Positions 28,281 to 36,610 of a stretch of DNA of 64,000 nt are shown here, in pieces. Each line of letters starts with the position of its first letter. Positions within the stretch are counted from its first letter, which is position 1. Origin of the DNA: Weeksellaceae bacterium (lineage in GTDB: Bacteria > Bacteroidota > Bacteroidia > Flavobacteriales > Weeksellaceae); NCBI GenBank assembly GCA_949788275.1, contig OX460916.1, positions 248,001 to 312,000 of the forward strand, given 5' to 3'. Position numbers and translations under genes: made by a program. The notes under the pieces were generated by a model that saw only the letters and a list, made by a program, of their open reading frames with translations, did no database searches and was not told where the DNA came from.

Positions 28281-28371
28281 TTTCAATCTTACAATAGCTT
28301 AAGCAACAGCCTTTTATTGTTTTATAAATTTATGAAAAAAGTCAATACAATATACTGTTGCAACAAAAAAG
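28281..28371 (-). repeat. family C spacer, copy C3
   Basis: Partner of 27004-27094, with CAATCTTACAATAGCTTAAG and ATAAATTTATGAAAAAAG. It lies inside the attC-like site upstream of the gene at 27471. A more distant relative lies near 18365-18480. Confidence 0.75.
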
Positions 28372-28393
28372 GGAGAAGTTTTCAATTTCTCCC
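28365..28393 (-). terminator. rho-independent terminator of the 28433 gene
   Basis: On the minus strand GGGAGAA, loop, TTCTCCC followed by T6, 40 bp after the stop codon at 28433. Confidence 0.75.
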
Positions 28394-28432
28394 TTAATTT
28401 GCCATTTCGCAAAACTGTTATTATAAAGTGTT

Positions 28433-29083
28433 TTAATTTTTTTGTTTAGATAGGTAGTCAATAAATTTGTCTTCTAAATATCTAATTCGTAATGATTTTG
28501 GGTGATGAGAACGATAACTATTTTCAGGCAAATCTGGGTGTTTTAGTTTACAAAATTGTGTTATAGTAAAGTTAGGGATCTCAATAAATTCAATGTCCTG
28601 AAAAACTTTTCTTAGTCTGTTGTCAAAAGATGGCCCTGTATAAAACAAGCAAAATTCAGGTTTAATTATTTTTAGTTCAGACAGCAAAATGTCATCAAGT
28701 TCTGAAATTACTTTTTCATATTCTCCAGATGGTCGTCCTGCGTTTAAATCAAATTTATTCAAGTTAGTCCAAGCACAAGAATGTGGTTTGTTACCAAGTG
28801 CTTTTTCAACTTTTCGTGTGATATTCCAAAAAGGCGAAGCGTAATATTCGATTCCAACATTGAAATCTTCATAAGTTTTCATTTGTTTTGCGATGTCGTC
28901 TAGGTGATAGTTCCAACCATTAGTTTCTTGCCCTATGATTAAAAGCTTGTTCTGTGAAGTATAGTAGTCAGGATTTGGCGACATCAAAAGTGGTCCCGCT
29001 AAATCGTCTTCGGGAAATGTTTCCACAATTTTTTTAAAATCCTTTTGTCGTGATGTATAAAGTGTATATAATTCGTTTTCCAT
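28433..29083 (-). CDS. uracil-DNA-glycosylase-fold-like protein
   Basis: 216 residues. Early sequence LLIIGQETNGW followed by NITRKVEKAL, AWTNLNKFD, and later CLFYTGPSFDNRLRK with a C-terminal YRSHHPKSLR resembles the layout of the uracil-DNA glycosylase superfamily, in which the first strand ends in G(Q/D)-P-type loop and a late His closes the site. The canonical GQDPYH motif is absent (GQETNGW instead), so repair activity is doubtful. It may be a UDG-fold accessory protein. The setting is cassette-like, bounded by families C and B. Confidence 0.55.
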   Translation of the reverse strand: MENELYTLYTSRQKDFKKIVETFPEDDLAGPLLMSPNPDYYTSQNKLLIIGQETNGWNYHLDDIAKQMKTYEDFNVGIEYYASPFWNITRKVEKALGNKPHSCAWTNLNKFDLNAGRPSGEYEKVISELDDILLSELKIIKPEFCLFYTGPSFDNRLRKVFQDIEFIEIPNFTITQFCKLKHPDLPENSYRSHHPKSLRIRYLEDKFIDYLSKQKN

Positions 29084-29183
29084 TTTGTCTGTTTATTAGT
29101 TGTGGTGCATTCTAAAATATCCTATATCATTTTTCTCACGAAACAAAATACATTACAGTTCTATAAAACTACACTATATAGGT

Positions 29184-29321
29184 ATTTCGTAAATTATCAA
29201 CAAATATAATTAATATTTTGACAATTAGAGATTTAAGGATGATTGAATTTATCGAAGGGCAATTACCACGTTATGGTAGGGGCGAATTGCAATTCGCCCT
29301 TCATAGTGATCTGGAATGTAA
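29184..29321 (+). repeat. composite repeat with family B palindrome, copy B2
   Basis: About 138 bp, closely matching 31040-31178 in direct orientation (TATAATTAATATTTTGACAA, GGATGATTGAATTTATCGAA). The palindrome is at 29280-29299. With copy B3 it brackets the two genes 29384-30960. Confidence 0.9.
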
Positions 29322-29383
29322 TCTGAAAGGAATTGTGTATTAAGCCGTATTGATAGTTTTGTATGTGTATTGCAGAACTCTTG

Positions 29384-29908
29384 TTAGTGGATGCTTTTTT
29401 CTCGTAGTTCAAAAAATTTTATTACATATTTTTCAAAATCTTTTATTTGTAAAAGCCTTTCTCTTAAATTTTCTATTTTTAATAAATCTTTAGATTTTGT
29501 CAAAACGTTAAAAGCACAATGTCTAACATCTAAATCTTCTTCTTTGTTCTCTACAGTGTTTATAGAAAATTCGATAACGTCAGGAAAACCGCTAAAATTC
29601 GAAGACAAAGATATAAATCCATATTGTCTGACCATTTCATCTGTTTCAATTTTTAAAGCTTCTAAAATTCTATTTTTTATGCCTATAATGTTCAGATCGG
29701 TAAGGTCTGCAATTTCAATAATCTTATAAACATTCACCTTGACAAGGTCATAAGTTTCACTTTGCTCAATTAAATGCAATAAAAAATCCCATTTATTTTT
29801 ATCATCCAAGAACTGGAAGTCTGTAAAAATAATTATAGCCTTTTCATCGTCGTCCGATTCTGATTGATACTTGTCAATTAGTTGATTAATTTCTGTCACT
29901 ACACACAC
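29384..29908 (-). CDS. HEAT-like hypothetical protein
   Basis: 174 residues, all helical with repeated short helix pairs (for instance IENLRERLLQIKDFEKYVIK and VRQYGFISLSSNF), like a small HEAT/ARM-type solenoid. The only start is GTG (29908 or 29899); no in-frame ATG lies near, so the 5' end is uncertain. The adjacent gene at 30076 also has HEAT-like repeats. Small HEAT proteins are common immunity proteins, but there is no direct proof here. Confidence 0.55.
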   Translation of the reverse strand: MCVVTEINQLIDKYQSESDDDEKAIIIFTDFQFLDDKNKWDFLLHLIEQSETYDLVKVNVYKIIEIADLTDLNIIGIKNRILEALKIETDEMVRQYGFISLSSNFSGFPDVIEFSINTVENKEEDLDVRHCAFNVLTKSKDLLKIENLRERLLQIKDFEKYVIKFFELREKSIH

Positions 29909-30075
29909 TCTCTAAGGTTTCCACGGAAGCTAATTTATTAATAAAAACTGAATGTGAAAGACATTCGGCGGGTAAATACGAAGAGAATATAAAAATACAT
30001 TGGCGTGAATTGAAGCTAAAAATTTCAATTTTGACCTTTAGTCCCGTTTTCGCCAATACGATGTTAGGTGTAGTG

Positions 30076-30960
30076 TTATTTGTAGTTCTTTTCATTAAAC
30101 ATCCAAACAGGAAATTCTTGTGTCTTTCCTCTTGCAAATTTTATTTGTCGCTCAGCTTCTTTTCTTACTTTCTCCGATTTGTCGTTTGTCATCGTCAAAA
30201 TTAAGTCCTCTGAATTTTCAAACAAATTACCTAATCCCAATAACCCCAACCAACGAATTGTTGCGTTTTTATTTCCGAGGGCTTTCTCAAAATATGGTTT
30301 GGTTCTTAAATCAGGTAAATGCCTATCACAAATAAAGGCAATTGCCCAAATTAATTCTTGTAATACTTTATTGTCCGTCTCCACTTCAATGGCTTCCAGA
30401 AATACTGTAATTGTGTTCGGATGTGATAGAAAATTATTCCATTTTCGTGTTTTTGTTCGTGCTTCTGAATTAATTCTTTTTGATGCTAAAACTTTTTCTT
30501 CATTTGTTCCGCTTTTTAAAAAATCTAGATACTCACTCTGTTTATTTGTCAAACGGGGATACGGGACATTTTTGTAAAAGTCATTTTGAGCTTGGTCATC
30601 TAATCTAATAACAAACCCATTTAGAAGTAATTTCTCTGCTTCCTCAAAAGGGATTTTAGGGTTAACGTCAGTTGGTGCAGTATGGTTTTCTTCGCCTCCT
30701 GTTATTTCGCTTAACAAGAGAGCTAACTTTAATAAACCTTCTTTAGTTTGTGAATAGGCACAAAACATTCCTGCTTCACTATCAAAGCTAACTTCTTTTT
30801 GAATTTTATGTTCTTTTACTAGTTTTTTTGCAAGCTTTTCTATTGTGTAACCACCACAACCTTTATCTCCAAAATAATTATCGAAATAATGAAAGTCTGA
30901 ACAGATAATTGAAAAACCTTTTTGGTGTTCAACTAATTTACAAGGAAAATACGCATTCAT
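30076..30960 (-). CDS. Imm51-like immunity protein with HEAT-like C-terminus
   Basis: 294 residues from ATG 30960; a GTG at 31023 would add 21 residues without a motif. Residues ~1-95 carry FHYFDNYFGDKGCGGYTIEK, then LAKKLVKEHKI and VSFDSEAGMFCAYSQTKEGL, closely resembling Imm51 (G-GY, then DSEAGMFCAYS). After residue ~150 the sequence consists of helical repeats (VLQELIWAIAFICDRHLPDL, IRWLGLLGLGNLF). Stop codon is followed on the minus strand by ACCTAACATCGTATTGGCG, where ACCTAAC fits the integron R'' consensus RYYYAAC. Domain assignment by recollection of the motif. Confidence 0.65.
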   Translation of the reverse strand: MNAYFPCKLVEHQKGFSIICSDFHYFDNYFGDKGCGGYTIEKLAKKLVKEHKIQKEVSFDSEAGMFCAYSQTKEGLLKLALLLSEITGGEENHTAPTDVNPKIPFEEAEKLLLNGFVIRLDDQAQNDFYKNVPYPRLTNKQSEYLDFLKSGTNEEKVLASKRINSEARTKTRKWNNFLSHPNTITVFLEAIEVETDNKVLQELIWAIAFICDRHLPDLRTKPYFEKALGNKNATIRWLGLLGLGNLFENSEDLILTMTNDKSEKVRKEAERQIKFARGKTQEFPVWMFNEKNYK

Positions 30961-31039
30961 TTTGTGTCGGTTATTTATTTGGTCGGTCGATTGCCAAAGG
31001 TTACACATACATTGTTTTTTCACTAAAAAAACATCACAG

Positions 31040-31178
31040 TTTCGTAAATATTGTCAGCGAATATAATTAATATTTTGACAATTCGAGATTGAAGGATGAT
31101 TGAATTTATCGAAGTCCATTTACCACGTTATGGTAGGGGCGAATTGCAATTCGCCCTTCATAGTGATCTGGAATGTAA
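31040..31178 (+). repeat. composite repeat with family B palindrome, copy B3
   Basis: Partner of 29184-29321; palindrome at 31137-31156. Ends just beyond the shortened DUF1348 gene. Confidence 0.9.
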
Positions 31179-31245
31179 CCTTAAGCGATTTAAAATTTTC
31201 AACATTTCAAAAAGACGCCATTTTTTTTCTTAAATCAATCTATTA

Positions 31246-31656
31246 CTACAAATACCTATCAGACTCACATATTTCAAGATCATTGATACTTGCATATCTT
31301 TTTTCCATTAACCCATTTTCGTCAAACTCCCAGTTCTCATTTCCGTAAGCTCTAAACCATTTCCCGTCTTTGTTTCGATATTCATACTCAAATCTAACCG
31401 CAATTCTATTTTTTGAATGAGCCCAATATTCTTTTTTAAGCTTATAATCAAATTCCTTTTTCCATTTATCGGTTAGAAATTTTATGATTTCTTCTCTTCC
31501 ATTGACAAATGTGCTTCGATTTCTCCATTCACTATCTAGGGTGTATGCTGAGGAAATTTTTTCTGGATTTTGAGAATTCCAAGCGTCTTCAGCTATTTGA
31601 ATTTTCTGTTTTGCAGTTTCTAACGTAAAAGGAGGAAGTGGATATTTTTTGTTCAT
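31246..31656 (-). CDS. DUF1348 NTF2-like protein, C-terminus short
   Basis: 136 residues. The motifs [20 protein letters not shown], then [17 protein letters not shown] and [20 protein letters not shown] identify DUF1348 of the NTF2-like (SnoaL) fold. Relatives run about 20 residues further with a W-P-G-R-P-x-x-HPGL ending; here TAG follows SDRYL, and the repeat B3 lies 70 bp beyond. The tail may have been lost when that repeat came in. It shares an operon with the TetR gene (9 bp gap) and is probably its target. Confidence 0.8.
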   Translation of the reverse strand: MNKKYPLPPFTLETAKQKIQIAEDAWNSQNPEKISSAYTLDSEWRNRSTFVNGREEIIKFLTDKWKKEFDYKLKKEYWAHSKNRIAVRFEYEYRNKDGKWFRAYGNENWEFDENGLMEKRYASINDLEICESDRYL

Positions 31657-31665
31657 TTTGATGTT

Positions 31666-32193
31666 TTATATTAAATTGTTTATTATTGATTTTGAGCGAA
31701 TAACAATATCATTTGATTTAAATAATTGACTTTCTATTATAGAACTTTCAAATAGTAGATAAATATGTGTCGCCAATAGTTCATCTTCGAGTAATTGTCT
31801 AAAGAAAATTCTTAACTCATTTTTATGAGCTTGGATAACCTTTAGAATATTATCTTGATCTTTTGATATTTCTGATAAAATATTCAAGAAACTACAACCT
31901 CTAAAGTTTTCCTTTTCATTCATCTGTATAATGAAATCAAATGCAGAAATAATTTTTGCTTTTAGTTTTTTCTCTTTTGAAGTATAATTTGAAAGTTCAT
32001 CAAACCAATACAGATGTCTTTTATTGAGAAATTCAACACATAAGTCATCTTTCGATTTGAAATGTTGGTAAAAGGTCGCTTTTGCAACCTTTGCTTCATT
32101 TATAACTTGATTAATACCTGTACTATTATAGCCTTGTTGATGAAATAAAATGGAGGCTGTTGCCAATATTCGTTCTCTTGGGAGACTCGTCAT
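31666..32193 (-). CDS. TetR/AcrR family regulator
   Basis: 175 residues. The N-terminal helix-turn-helix (about 1-50) reads RERILATASILFHQQGYNST, then GINQVINEAKVAKATFYQHF, standard for TetR. The C-terminal part is a variable ligand domain. It is transcribed ahead of DUF1348. An inverted repeat 39 bp upstream of the start (32232-32249) is the likely operator for autoregulation. Confidence 0.88.
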   Translation of the reverse strand: MTSLPRERILATASILFHQQGYNSTGINQVINEAKVAKATFYQHFKSKDDLCVEFLNKRHLYWFDELSNYTSKEKKLKAKIISAFDFIIQMNEKENFRGCSFLNILSEISKDQDNILKVIQAHKNELRIFFRQLLEDELLATHIYLLFESSIIESQLFKSNDIVIRSKSIINNLI

Positions 32194-32231
32194 GTTTTAA
32201 TTGTTTCAACAAACGTACAATAATTAAAACA

Positions 32232-32249
32232 TACAGACAAGTCTGTATA
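32232..32249. promoter_or_regulatory. candidate TetR operator
   Basis: ATACAGAC-AA-GTCTGTAT: 8-bp perfect arms around two bases, centred ~47 bp before the TetR start. The AGACnnGTCT form is common for TetR-family operators. No other symmetric site lies nearby. Confidence 0.65.
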
Positions 32250-32313
32250 TTGTTTTGTTTGAAAATTAGGCCTTCCTTTCTGTCGCTCCTACAGAGCTTG
32301 TTTCTTTGTATTT

Positions 32314-32483
32314 GATTTTTCTACAATCCTGCCATCCCGCTGGGATTGTGATTAGGAATAAAGTCGTTACTTGATAGTCGTAAGAAAGGATCGATTAAAA
32401 CCGCCAGCACTTTTACGGCTGTAGCTATCATCGAAGTCCATTTACCACGTTATGGTAGGGGCGAATTGCAATTCGCCCTTCAT
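32314..32483 (+). repeat. composite repeat with family B palindrome, copy B4
   Basis: Partner of 27202-27370 in direct orientation, about 5.1 kb apart; palindrome at 32459-32478. Followed by family A copy A5; together they fill most of the 626-bp gap. Confidence 0.9.
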
Positions 32484-32537
32484 CAATGAACCAGAGTGTA
32501 AGCTTTATCGATTTTAAAGCCTTTAAAGGTCTGTGTC

Positions 32538-32646
32538 TGCGGCAGGGATTGCAGCGATATCCTCTGCTGCCACCTTTTGCTTCAATTAACCCAGATGCTA
32601 ATGCAGCAGAGATTTAGCGTAAAGCCCGGCGCGTAGCGGCCGCCCA
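32538..32646 (-). repeat. family A repeat, copy A5, different middle
   Basis: In minus orientation both ends match family A (GGGCGGCCGC ... CAATCCCTGCCGCA), but the middle 60 bases are unrelated to A1-A4. They hold their own stem: CTCTGCTGC pairs with GCAGCAGAG. Ends conserved and inner stem replaced is the evidence for a conserved shape. Confidence 0.85.
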
Positions 32647-32820
32647 AAAAGGATAAATTTGTTAAGGTATTGTTGTTCCTTGAAATGTTTCAGAGCTGTT
32701 AGAGAAGGAGATGCTTAGCGTTTGTTTTTAAGGTGTGAGATTTCTTTTCGCAATGTCTTTATTTACAAATTGGTCTATAACACCAACAATTGTAATACCA
32801 GTTCTTTTTGTATCTTTATT

Positions 32821-33075
32821 CTAAGGCATACTTAATACGTAGAGCGAACTAATGGCGAGTATCCCCAAGAGAAGAATTACAATCATTATTTTTCGGTAAT
32901 TCTCATAGCCAAACCATTCTACTAGAACCATTGTTTTTCTATTTCCCGTAGGGTCAATGGCCCATTTCCATCGTTTTATGTAACCTATTAAAACAATAGT
33001 AAAAATAATGTCAATAATAATATAGGCCAGTTGGGGATTGGCTTTTATGTGGTTAAAAATTTCGTCAATGTTCAT
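32821..33075 (-). CDS. small two-helix membrane protein, Imm17-like
   Basis: 84 residues with two membrane segments (about 16-34 and 62-80) separated by a basic stretch RWKWAIDPTGNRKTM and FGYENYRK. The arrangement (helix, W-K/R-W, R before second helix) resembles Imm17-type membrane immunity proteins. I hold this loosely; a small unrelated membrane protein is the alternative. Confidence 0.5.
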   Translation of the reverse strand: MNIDEIFNHIKANPQLAYIIIDIIFTIVLIGYIKRWKWAIDPTGNRKTMVLVEWFGYENYRKIMIVILLLGILAISSLYVLSMP

Positions 33076-33160
33076 GGCGTTTTCTATTTGTAAATGTTTG
33101 TGTATTCGGTAAAATTTCCAAGATCAATGCTTAAAAAAAGATCACATATGGTTCAACCTC

Positions 33161-33787
33161 TTAATCTGCCAAGTTATTATTCAGAAGTATTTTTTGGTAG
33201 TACTTCTCTAACATCTTCAGGTTATCGATTTTATTCGTTCTATCGGTGTAACCAAACCAATCCATCATAAGGTGACTAAAGATCAATTGTCCTTTAGCGG
33301 TAAGATCTTGGTTTTTGTAATTCATATACAGAATCCGGTTGTGGTTATCTAAAGGATTTACGGTTAATAATTTCTTTTCATAACAAAACCGAAGAAAGAT
33401 AATAAACATTTCGTAGGTGTTGATTATGTGTTCGGGGTATTTTCTGTTCGACGAAAAATGAGTCGAAATGTCGCACACAAAATTTGCCCAATCAAATTTT
33501 TCCTGATAGGTAACCACCAACAAATCCTTCGCTTTTTCTAGCGGAATTAAAAGCATTTTATGTTGTGCCTGGGTAGAATACCCTTTATATACGGGCGTGT
33601 TATGGTTAAGCAATGTATGCGCAGCCTCGGTGTACACAAAATACAACGCTTCGTCAAATAATCCACCAATAAAATGATTGTTACACATCATCATCCAATT
33701 TTTATTTTTGGCGGGTGAAAACGTTATTCTATAATCTTGACTATTTAAAAGATCATCTATTTTTATGATAAAATCAATCGATGTCAT
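33161..33787 (-). CDS. hypothetical protein, possible TfoX-N-like fold
   Basis: 208 residues. HFIGGLFDEALYFVYTEAA, then VYKGYSTQAQHKMLLIPLEK gives strand spacing like the TfoX N-terminal domain (GG-x-F, then a P-x-x-M-K...-LP line). The C-terminal 100 residues look helical. Co-oriented with the small membrane gene 85 bp downstream. Weak assignment; function unknown. Confidence 0.5.
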   Translation of the reverse strand: MTSIDFIIKIDDLLNSQDYRITFSPAKNKNWMMMCNNHFIGGLFDEALYFVYTEAAHTLLNHNTPVYKGYSTQAQHKMLLIPLEKAKDLLVVTYQEKFDWANFVCDISTHFSSNRKYPEHIINTYEMFIIFLRFCYEKKLLTVNPLDNHNRILYMNYKNQDLTAKGQLIFSHLMMDWFGYTDRTNKIDNLKMLEKYYQKILLNNNLAD

Positions 33788-33941
33788 GGAGCGTAATGTT
33801 TTAACGAAACTACGTAATTTATTTCACGCATAACACCATAAAAATATTTCGATAAACACTTCATAAGCTTTGTGCTCATGGTACGTAATCAATTAAAAGG
33901 CCTCTAATAGTAAAGATTAATTTACCATTTAATTATTTTTT

Positions 33942-34060
33942 GGGCGGCCGCTCCGCACCGGGCTTTTCGCACTCGCTTTTCAGTTTCGTTTCAATCCACT
34001 AAAAAGCTCAAACAATTGCTTCAATCCCTGCCGCAATTTCTCGGAGAATGGTAGAATTCG
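33942..34060 (+). repeat. family A repeat, copy A6, class with tail
   Basis: Core 33942-34035, somewhat diverged (TTTCAATCCACTAAAAAGCTC replaces the CACTTCACCC stretch), with the same kind of tail (ATTTCTCGGAGAATGGTAGA). No long hairpin after it. Occupies the 33788-34203 gap with nothing else identifiable. Confidence 0.85.
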
Positions 34061-34203
34061 GCACGAAGTATCAATGCAGAGACCTTTTATGCCACTCCTT
34101 TAAAATCCGATTGGTCATGCAAGGGGGTAGGCCAATATTTTTTATACTATGGCACGTTTGGGTTTTAATTTACACGCTTTTAGCGAGCGCGCTAAAAATG
34201 AAG

Positions 34204-34698
34204 TTACTGATAAAGACTCGAGAACCCATCCCTGTCTATTTCCTTATCATTGATCTTTGAAGACAACAACGTATGCTTTTTTAATAATCTCATACTGGGC
34301 GATTTAAATCTCCATGCCATGGGTCTGTCTAGAAAATAGTAATATTCCCCATTGATCATTTTAATCTCAACCAGGTACAAATAGTATTTATTAATTGCAT
34401 TGCGAAGTCCTATACTCGTTATCTGTTCTATTTGATCTGCGTGATAGGCCACATCATCAATTTTAAGCCCCTTATCTTGTAATACAACTTTATGTAAACG
34501 AATATTCTTTTTTAGACGGAAATAACCCGAAATCGATATAAGCGATACACACGTCAAGCAGAAAATGACATAACAAAGAAAAAAAACATAATCTCCGTCG
34601 GCTAGAATTAACATCGGTACCATGGTGAATAGCACAATGGGGACAAAAATTACACATGAATACATTACATAGCTCTGACTTAAAAGCTTTAAATCCAT
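34204..34698 (-). CDS. hypothetical membrane protein
   Basis: 164 residues: two membrane segments (about 11-33 and 40-58), then a soluble ~100-residue beta-rich part (LHKVVLQDKGLKIDDVAYHA, YYLYLVEIKMINGEYYYF) that may be a PH-like domain. No family recognised; a small membrane immunity protein is possible. Confidence 0.55.
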   Translation of the reverse strand: MDLKLLSQSYVMYSCVIFVPIVLFTMVPMLILADGDYVFFLCYVIFCLTCVSLISISGYFRLKKNIRLHKVVLQDKGLKIDDVAYHADQIEQITSIGLRNAINKYYLYLVEIKMINGEYYYFLDRPMAWRFKSPSMRLLKKHTLLSSKINDKEIDRDGFSSLYQ

Positions 34699-34797
34699 AA
34701 AAATGCTCTAATTGGTGAATAGATCTCAATAACAAAACTACAAATTTTAAAAGCGATCTCCTATAACATGACGTGGAGAATAGGTTCTGTTATGGTA

Positions 34798-35241
34798 GGG
34801 GCGAATTGCGATTCGCCCTTCATCCTTCATCCTTCATCCATAAACCTTAAACAATTTAAAAAACGTCCACTGCTATCTTCGAAAGGTATTTACCACGTTA
34901 TGGTAGGGGCGAATCGCAATTCGCCCTTCATCAGTAAATCGGAATCTATCCTTATACAATTTAAAATACGTCTACTGCTATCATCGAAGGGCAATTACCA
35001 CGTTAAAGTAGGGGCGAATCGCAATTCGCCCTTGATCAGTAAACCGGAATCTAACCTTAAACGATTTAAAATACGTCCACTGCTATCTTCGAAAGGTATT
35101 TACCACGTTATGGTAGGGGCGAATCGCAATTCGCCCTTCATCAGTGAACCGGAATCTAACCTTAAACGATTTAAAATACGTCCACTGCTATCATCGAAAG
35201 GTATTTACCACGTTATGGTAGGGGCGAATTGCAATTCGCCC
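34798..35241 (+). repeat. tandem array of family B repeats, 105-bp period
   Basis: Five copies whose GGGG starts are at 34798, 34906, 35011, 35116 and 35221 (steps 108, 105, 105, 105). Each unit has the palindrome (GGGCGAATCGCAATTCGCCC or a close variant), CATCAGTAAACCGGAATCTA, TTTAAAATACGTCCACTGC and CATCGAAAGGTATTTACCAC. A 105-bp unit is a multiple of three, so the DNA stays open as a false repeated reading frame (34768-35286). Confidence 0.95.
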
Positions 35242-35427
35242 TTCATCAGTAAACCGGAATCTAACCTTAAACAATTTAAACCTTAAATCCTAAACCCCTA
35301 CCCCTCAAAGGAGAACTGTTTTTAGATCGCACAGGACGGGAAAAGCATTGGCAAAGGGGATATCCAAACCTTCAGCCCAAGTATTTTAGACCCACTATTG
35401 GCAATGCCTTATTCGCATACTTCGAAA

Positions 35428-35910
35428 TTATTCATTTCTTAATTTCATTTTTAAAACATTCTTCTTATCTAAACCTGTTTCGGTCTTAAAACCAACTTTT
35501 TTATATAGATGGATAGCAGGTAAATTATCAGTCGATACTTCAAGGCAAATAGCCATGTTACCGAATCTATCTTTCACCTCCTCCATAAGGCTTTTAATTA
35601 GTTGTAAACCGATATGAAGACCATGATATTCTTTCTGAATATACATTTGATAAATGCTTCCACTATTCTTTTCATCATTTATAAAAGCACATATTCCAAT
35701 TAATGTTTTATCATTAAATGCCCCATAGACAAACCTGTTTAGCGTTTGTTTTTCAATATCAAATTGCAGTATGAGTTTTTCCATCTTTAAAGCTTCTTCA
35801 TAACTCGTCGAAAAGGATTCAGGAAATTCTTTTAAACTTTCTAAGCGTATATTTCGATAGAGTTCACTTTCATTAGGAGCTAAAACGCGATAAATGATTG
35901 ACATTTTCAA
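35428..35910 (-). CDS. GNAT family N-acetyltransferase
   Basis: 160 residues. The acetyl-CoA-binding motif is seen in QMYIQKEYHGLHIGLQLIKS (about 94-113; H-G-L-H-I-G in place of R-G-x-G), followed by CLEVSTDNLPAIHLYKKVGF, the usual GNAT last motif. Substrate unknown. First of two GNATs in the run; such genes are frequent cassette cargo. Confidence 0.82.
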   Translation of the reverse strand: MKMSIIYRVLAPNESELYRNIRLESLKEFPESFSTSYEEALKMEKLILQFDIEKQTLNRFVYGAFNDKTLIGICAFINDEKNSGSIYQMYIQKEYHGLHIGLQLIKSLMEEVKDRFGNMAICLEVSTDNLPAIHLYKKVGFKTETGLDKKNVLKMKLRNE

Positions 35911-36064
35911 ATAGATTTTATAGGGTTATATAGCGCATTGTTTTTATAAATATCGGCCTACTTTAGCAGCTTTACGGATCTCGTAGCCGATGATTATAGG
36001 CGAGCGATAAACGCGTAAAATAGAAGAGGGGTGTTTGTTGATACGATTATATTTTTGGTTAAAA

Positions 36065-36610
36065 TTATTTGAGCTTTGAATTAAGCCATTCCGCCTTATT
36101 TAATTCAAACCAGTTATGTTCAGTGCCTTCATAGTCAAACATTTCGATGAGTTTTAAACCGCTTTTTAGTAAAACGTTTTTTGAACCTAAATTTTCGATG
36201 TGGCAAATAGCATACACTTTGTCGGTTTTTAAATTTTCAAAAGCATAGTTCAATAATGCATTCGTTGTTTCAGTTGCAATGCCCTTACCCCAATATCTTT
36301 CTATTAATCGATAACCTATTTCATAAAAATTTTGATGATTATTCATCGGTTCTCTTATCAGTTTAATTCCTGACCAACCTATAAACTCCCCGGTAATTTT
36401 ATCAATGACTGCCCATCGCCCAATTCCATTTTCCTTGTATTGTTGATGCAAAGTTTTAATATAATCTTCAGCTTCCTCTATTTTTGTTATTGGATTATTT
36501 CCTAAGTAAGTATGCACAGCAGGATTACTATCTAGTTCAAATAATCCGTTCACATCACTTGGGATTATTTCTCTTAAGTATAGTCGTTCGGTTTCAATTT
36601 TTATAGTCAT
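36065..36610 (-). CDS. GNAT N-acetyltransferase, RimJ/RimL-like
   Basis: 181 residues. ETERLYLREIIPSDVNGLFEL at the start, IERYWGKGIATETTNALLNY (CoA-binding) and CHIENLGSKNVLLKSGLKLI later are the standard pattern of the ribosomal-protein-alanine N-acetyltransferase branch. Substrate undetermined. The 322-bp gap upstream (36611-36932) shows only AT-rich sequence with a GCGGCTTTCCGAGG patch and nothing assignable. Confidence 0.85.
   Translation of the reverse strand: MTIKIETERLYLREIIPSDVNGLFELDSNPAVHTYLGNNPITKIEEAEDYIKTLHQQYKENGIGRWAVIDKITGEFIGWSGIKLIREPMNNHQNFYEIGYRLIERYWGKGIATETTNALLNYAFENLKTDKVYAICHIENLGSKNVLLKSGLKLIEMFDYEGTEHNWFELNKAEWLNSKLK

Larger units (their letters stand above)
28232..28423 (-). 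other. attC-like inverted-repeat site
   Basis: On the minus strand the 3' side carries GTTAAGT (fits GTTRRRY; plus-strand bases 28232-28238) just before the next gene. Its inner arm TAACGTTTCGCGGC (plus, 28235-28248) pairs imperfectly with GCCATTTCGCAAAACTGTTA (28401-28420): TAAC, one bulged A, GTTT-GCG, then GGC. The layout (outer arms with a bulge, large inner loop, gene start after it) is that of an integron recombination site, but at ~190 bp it is long and R'' is degenerate. Confidence 0.4.

Noticed and set aside
26934-31023. A true integron array
   Set aside because: Kept only as a hypothesis: no integrase gene, one passable attC-like site and several degenerate ones; the sites are longer and less regular than classical ones.
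34048-34075. GAATTCGGCACGA resembles a cDNA-library adaptor
   Set aside because: Related tails (AGAATTCGGG) occur at family A copies A3 and A4, so it is native sequence.
34798-35241. CRISPR array
   Set aside because: The repeats are long, unit and spacer parts are both conserved, and there are no cas genes; it is a tandem duplication.
34768-35286. Open frame coding a 35-residue tandem repeat
   Set aside because: It is the translation of the 105-bp family B array; the period is a multiple of three, which keeps the frame open, and the same palindrome occurs elsewhere outside any frame.
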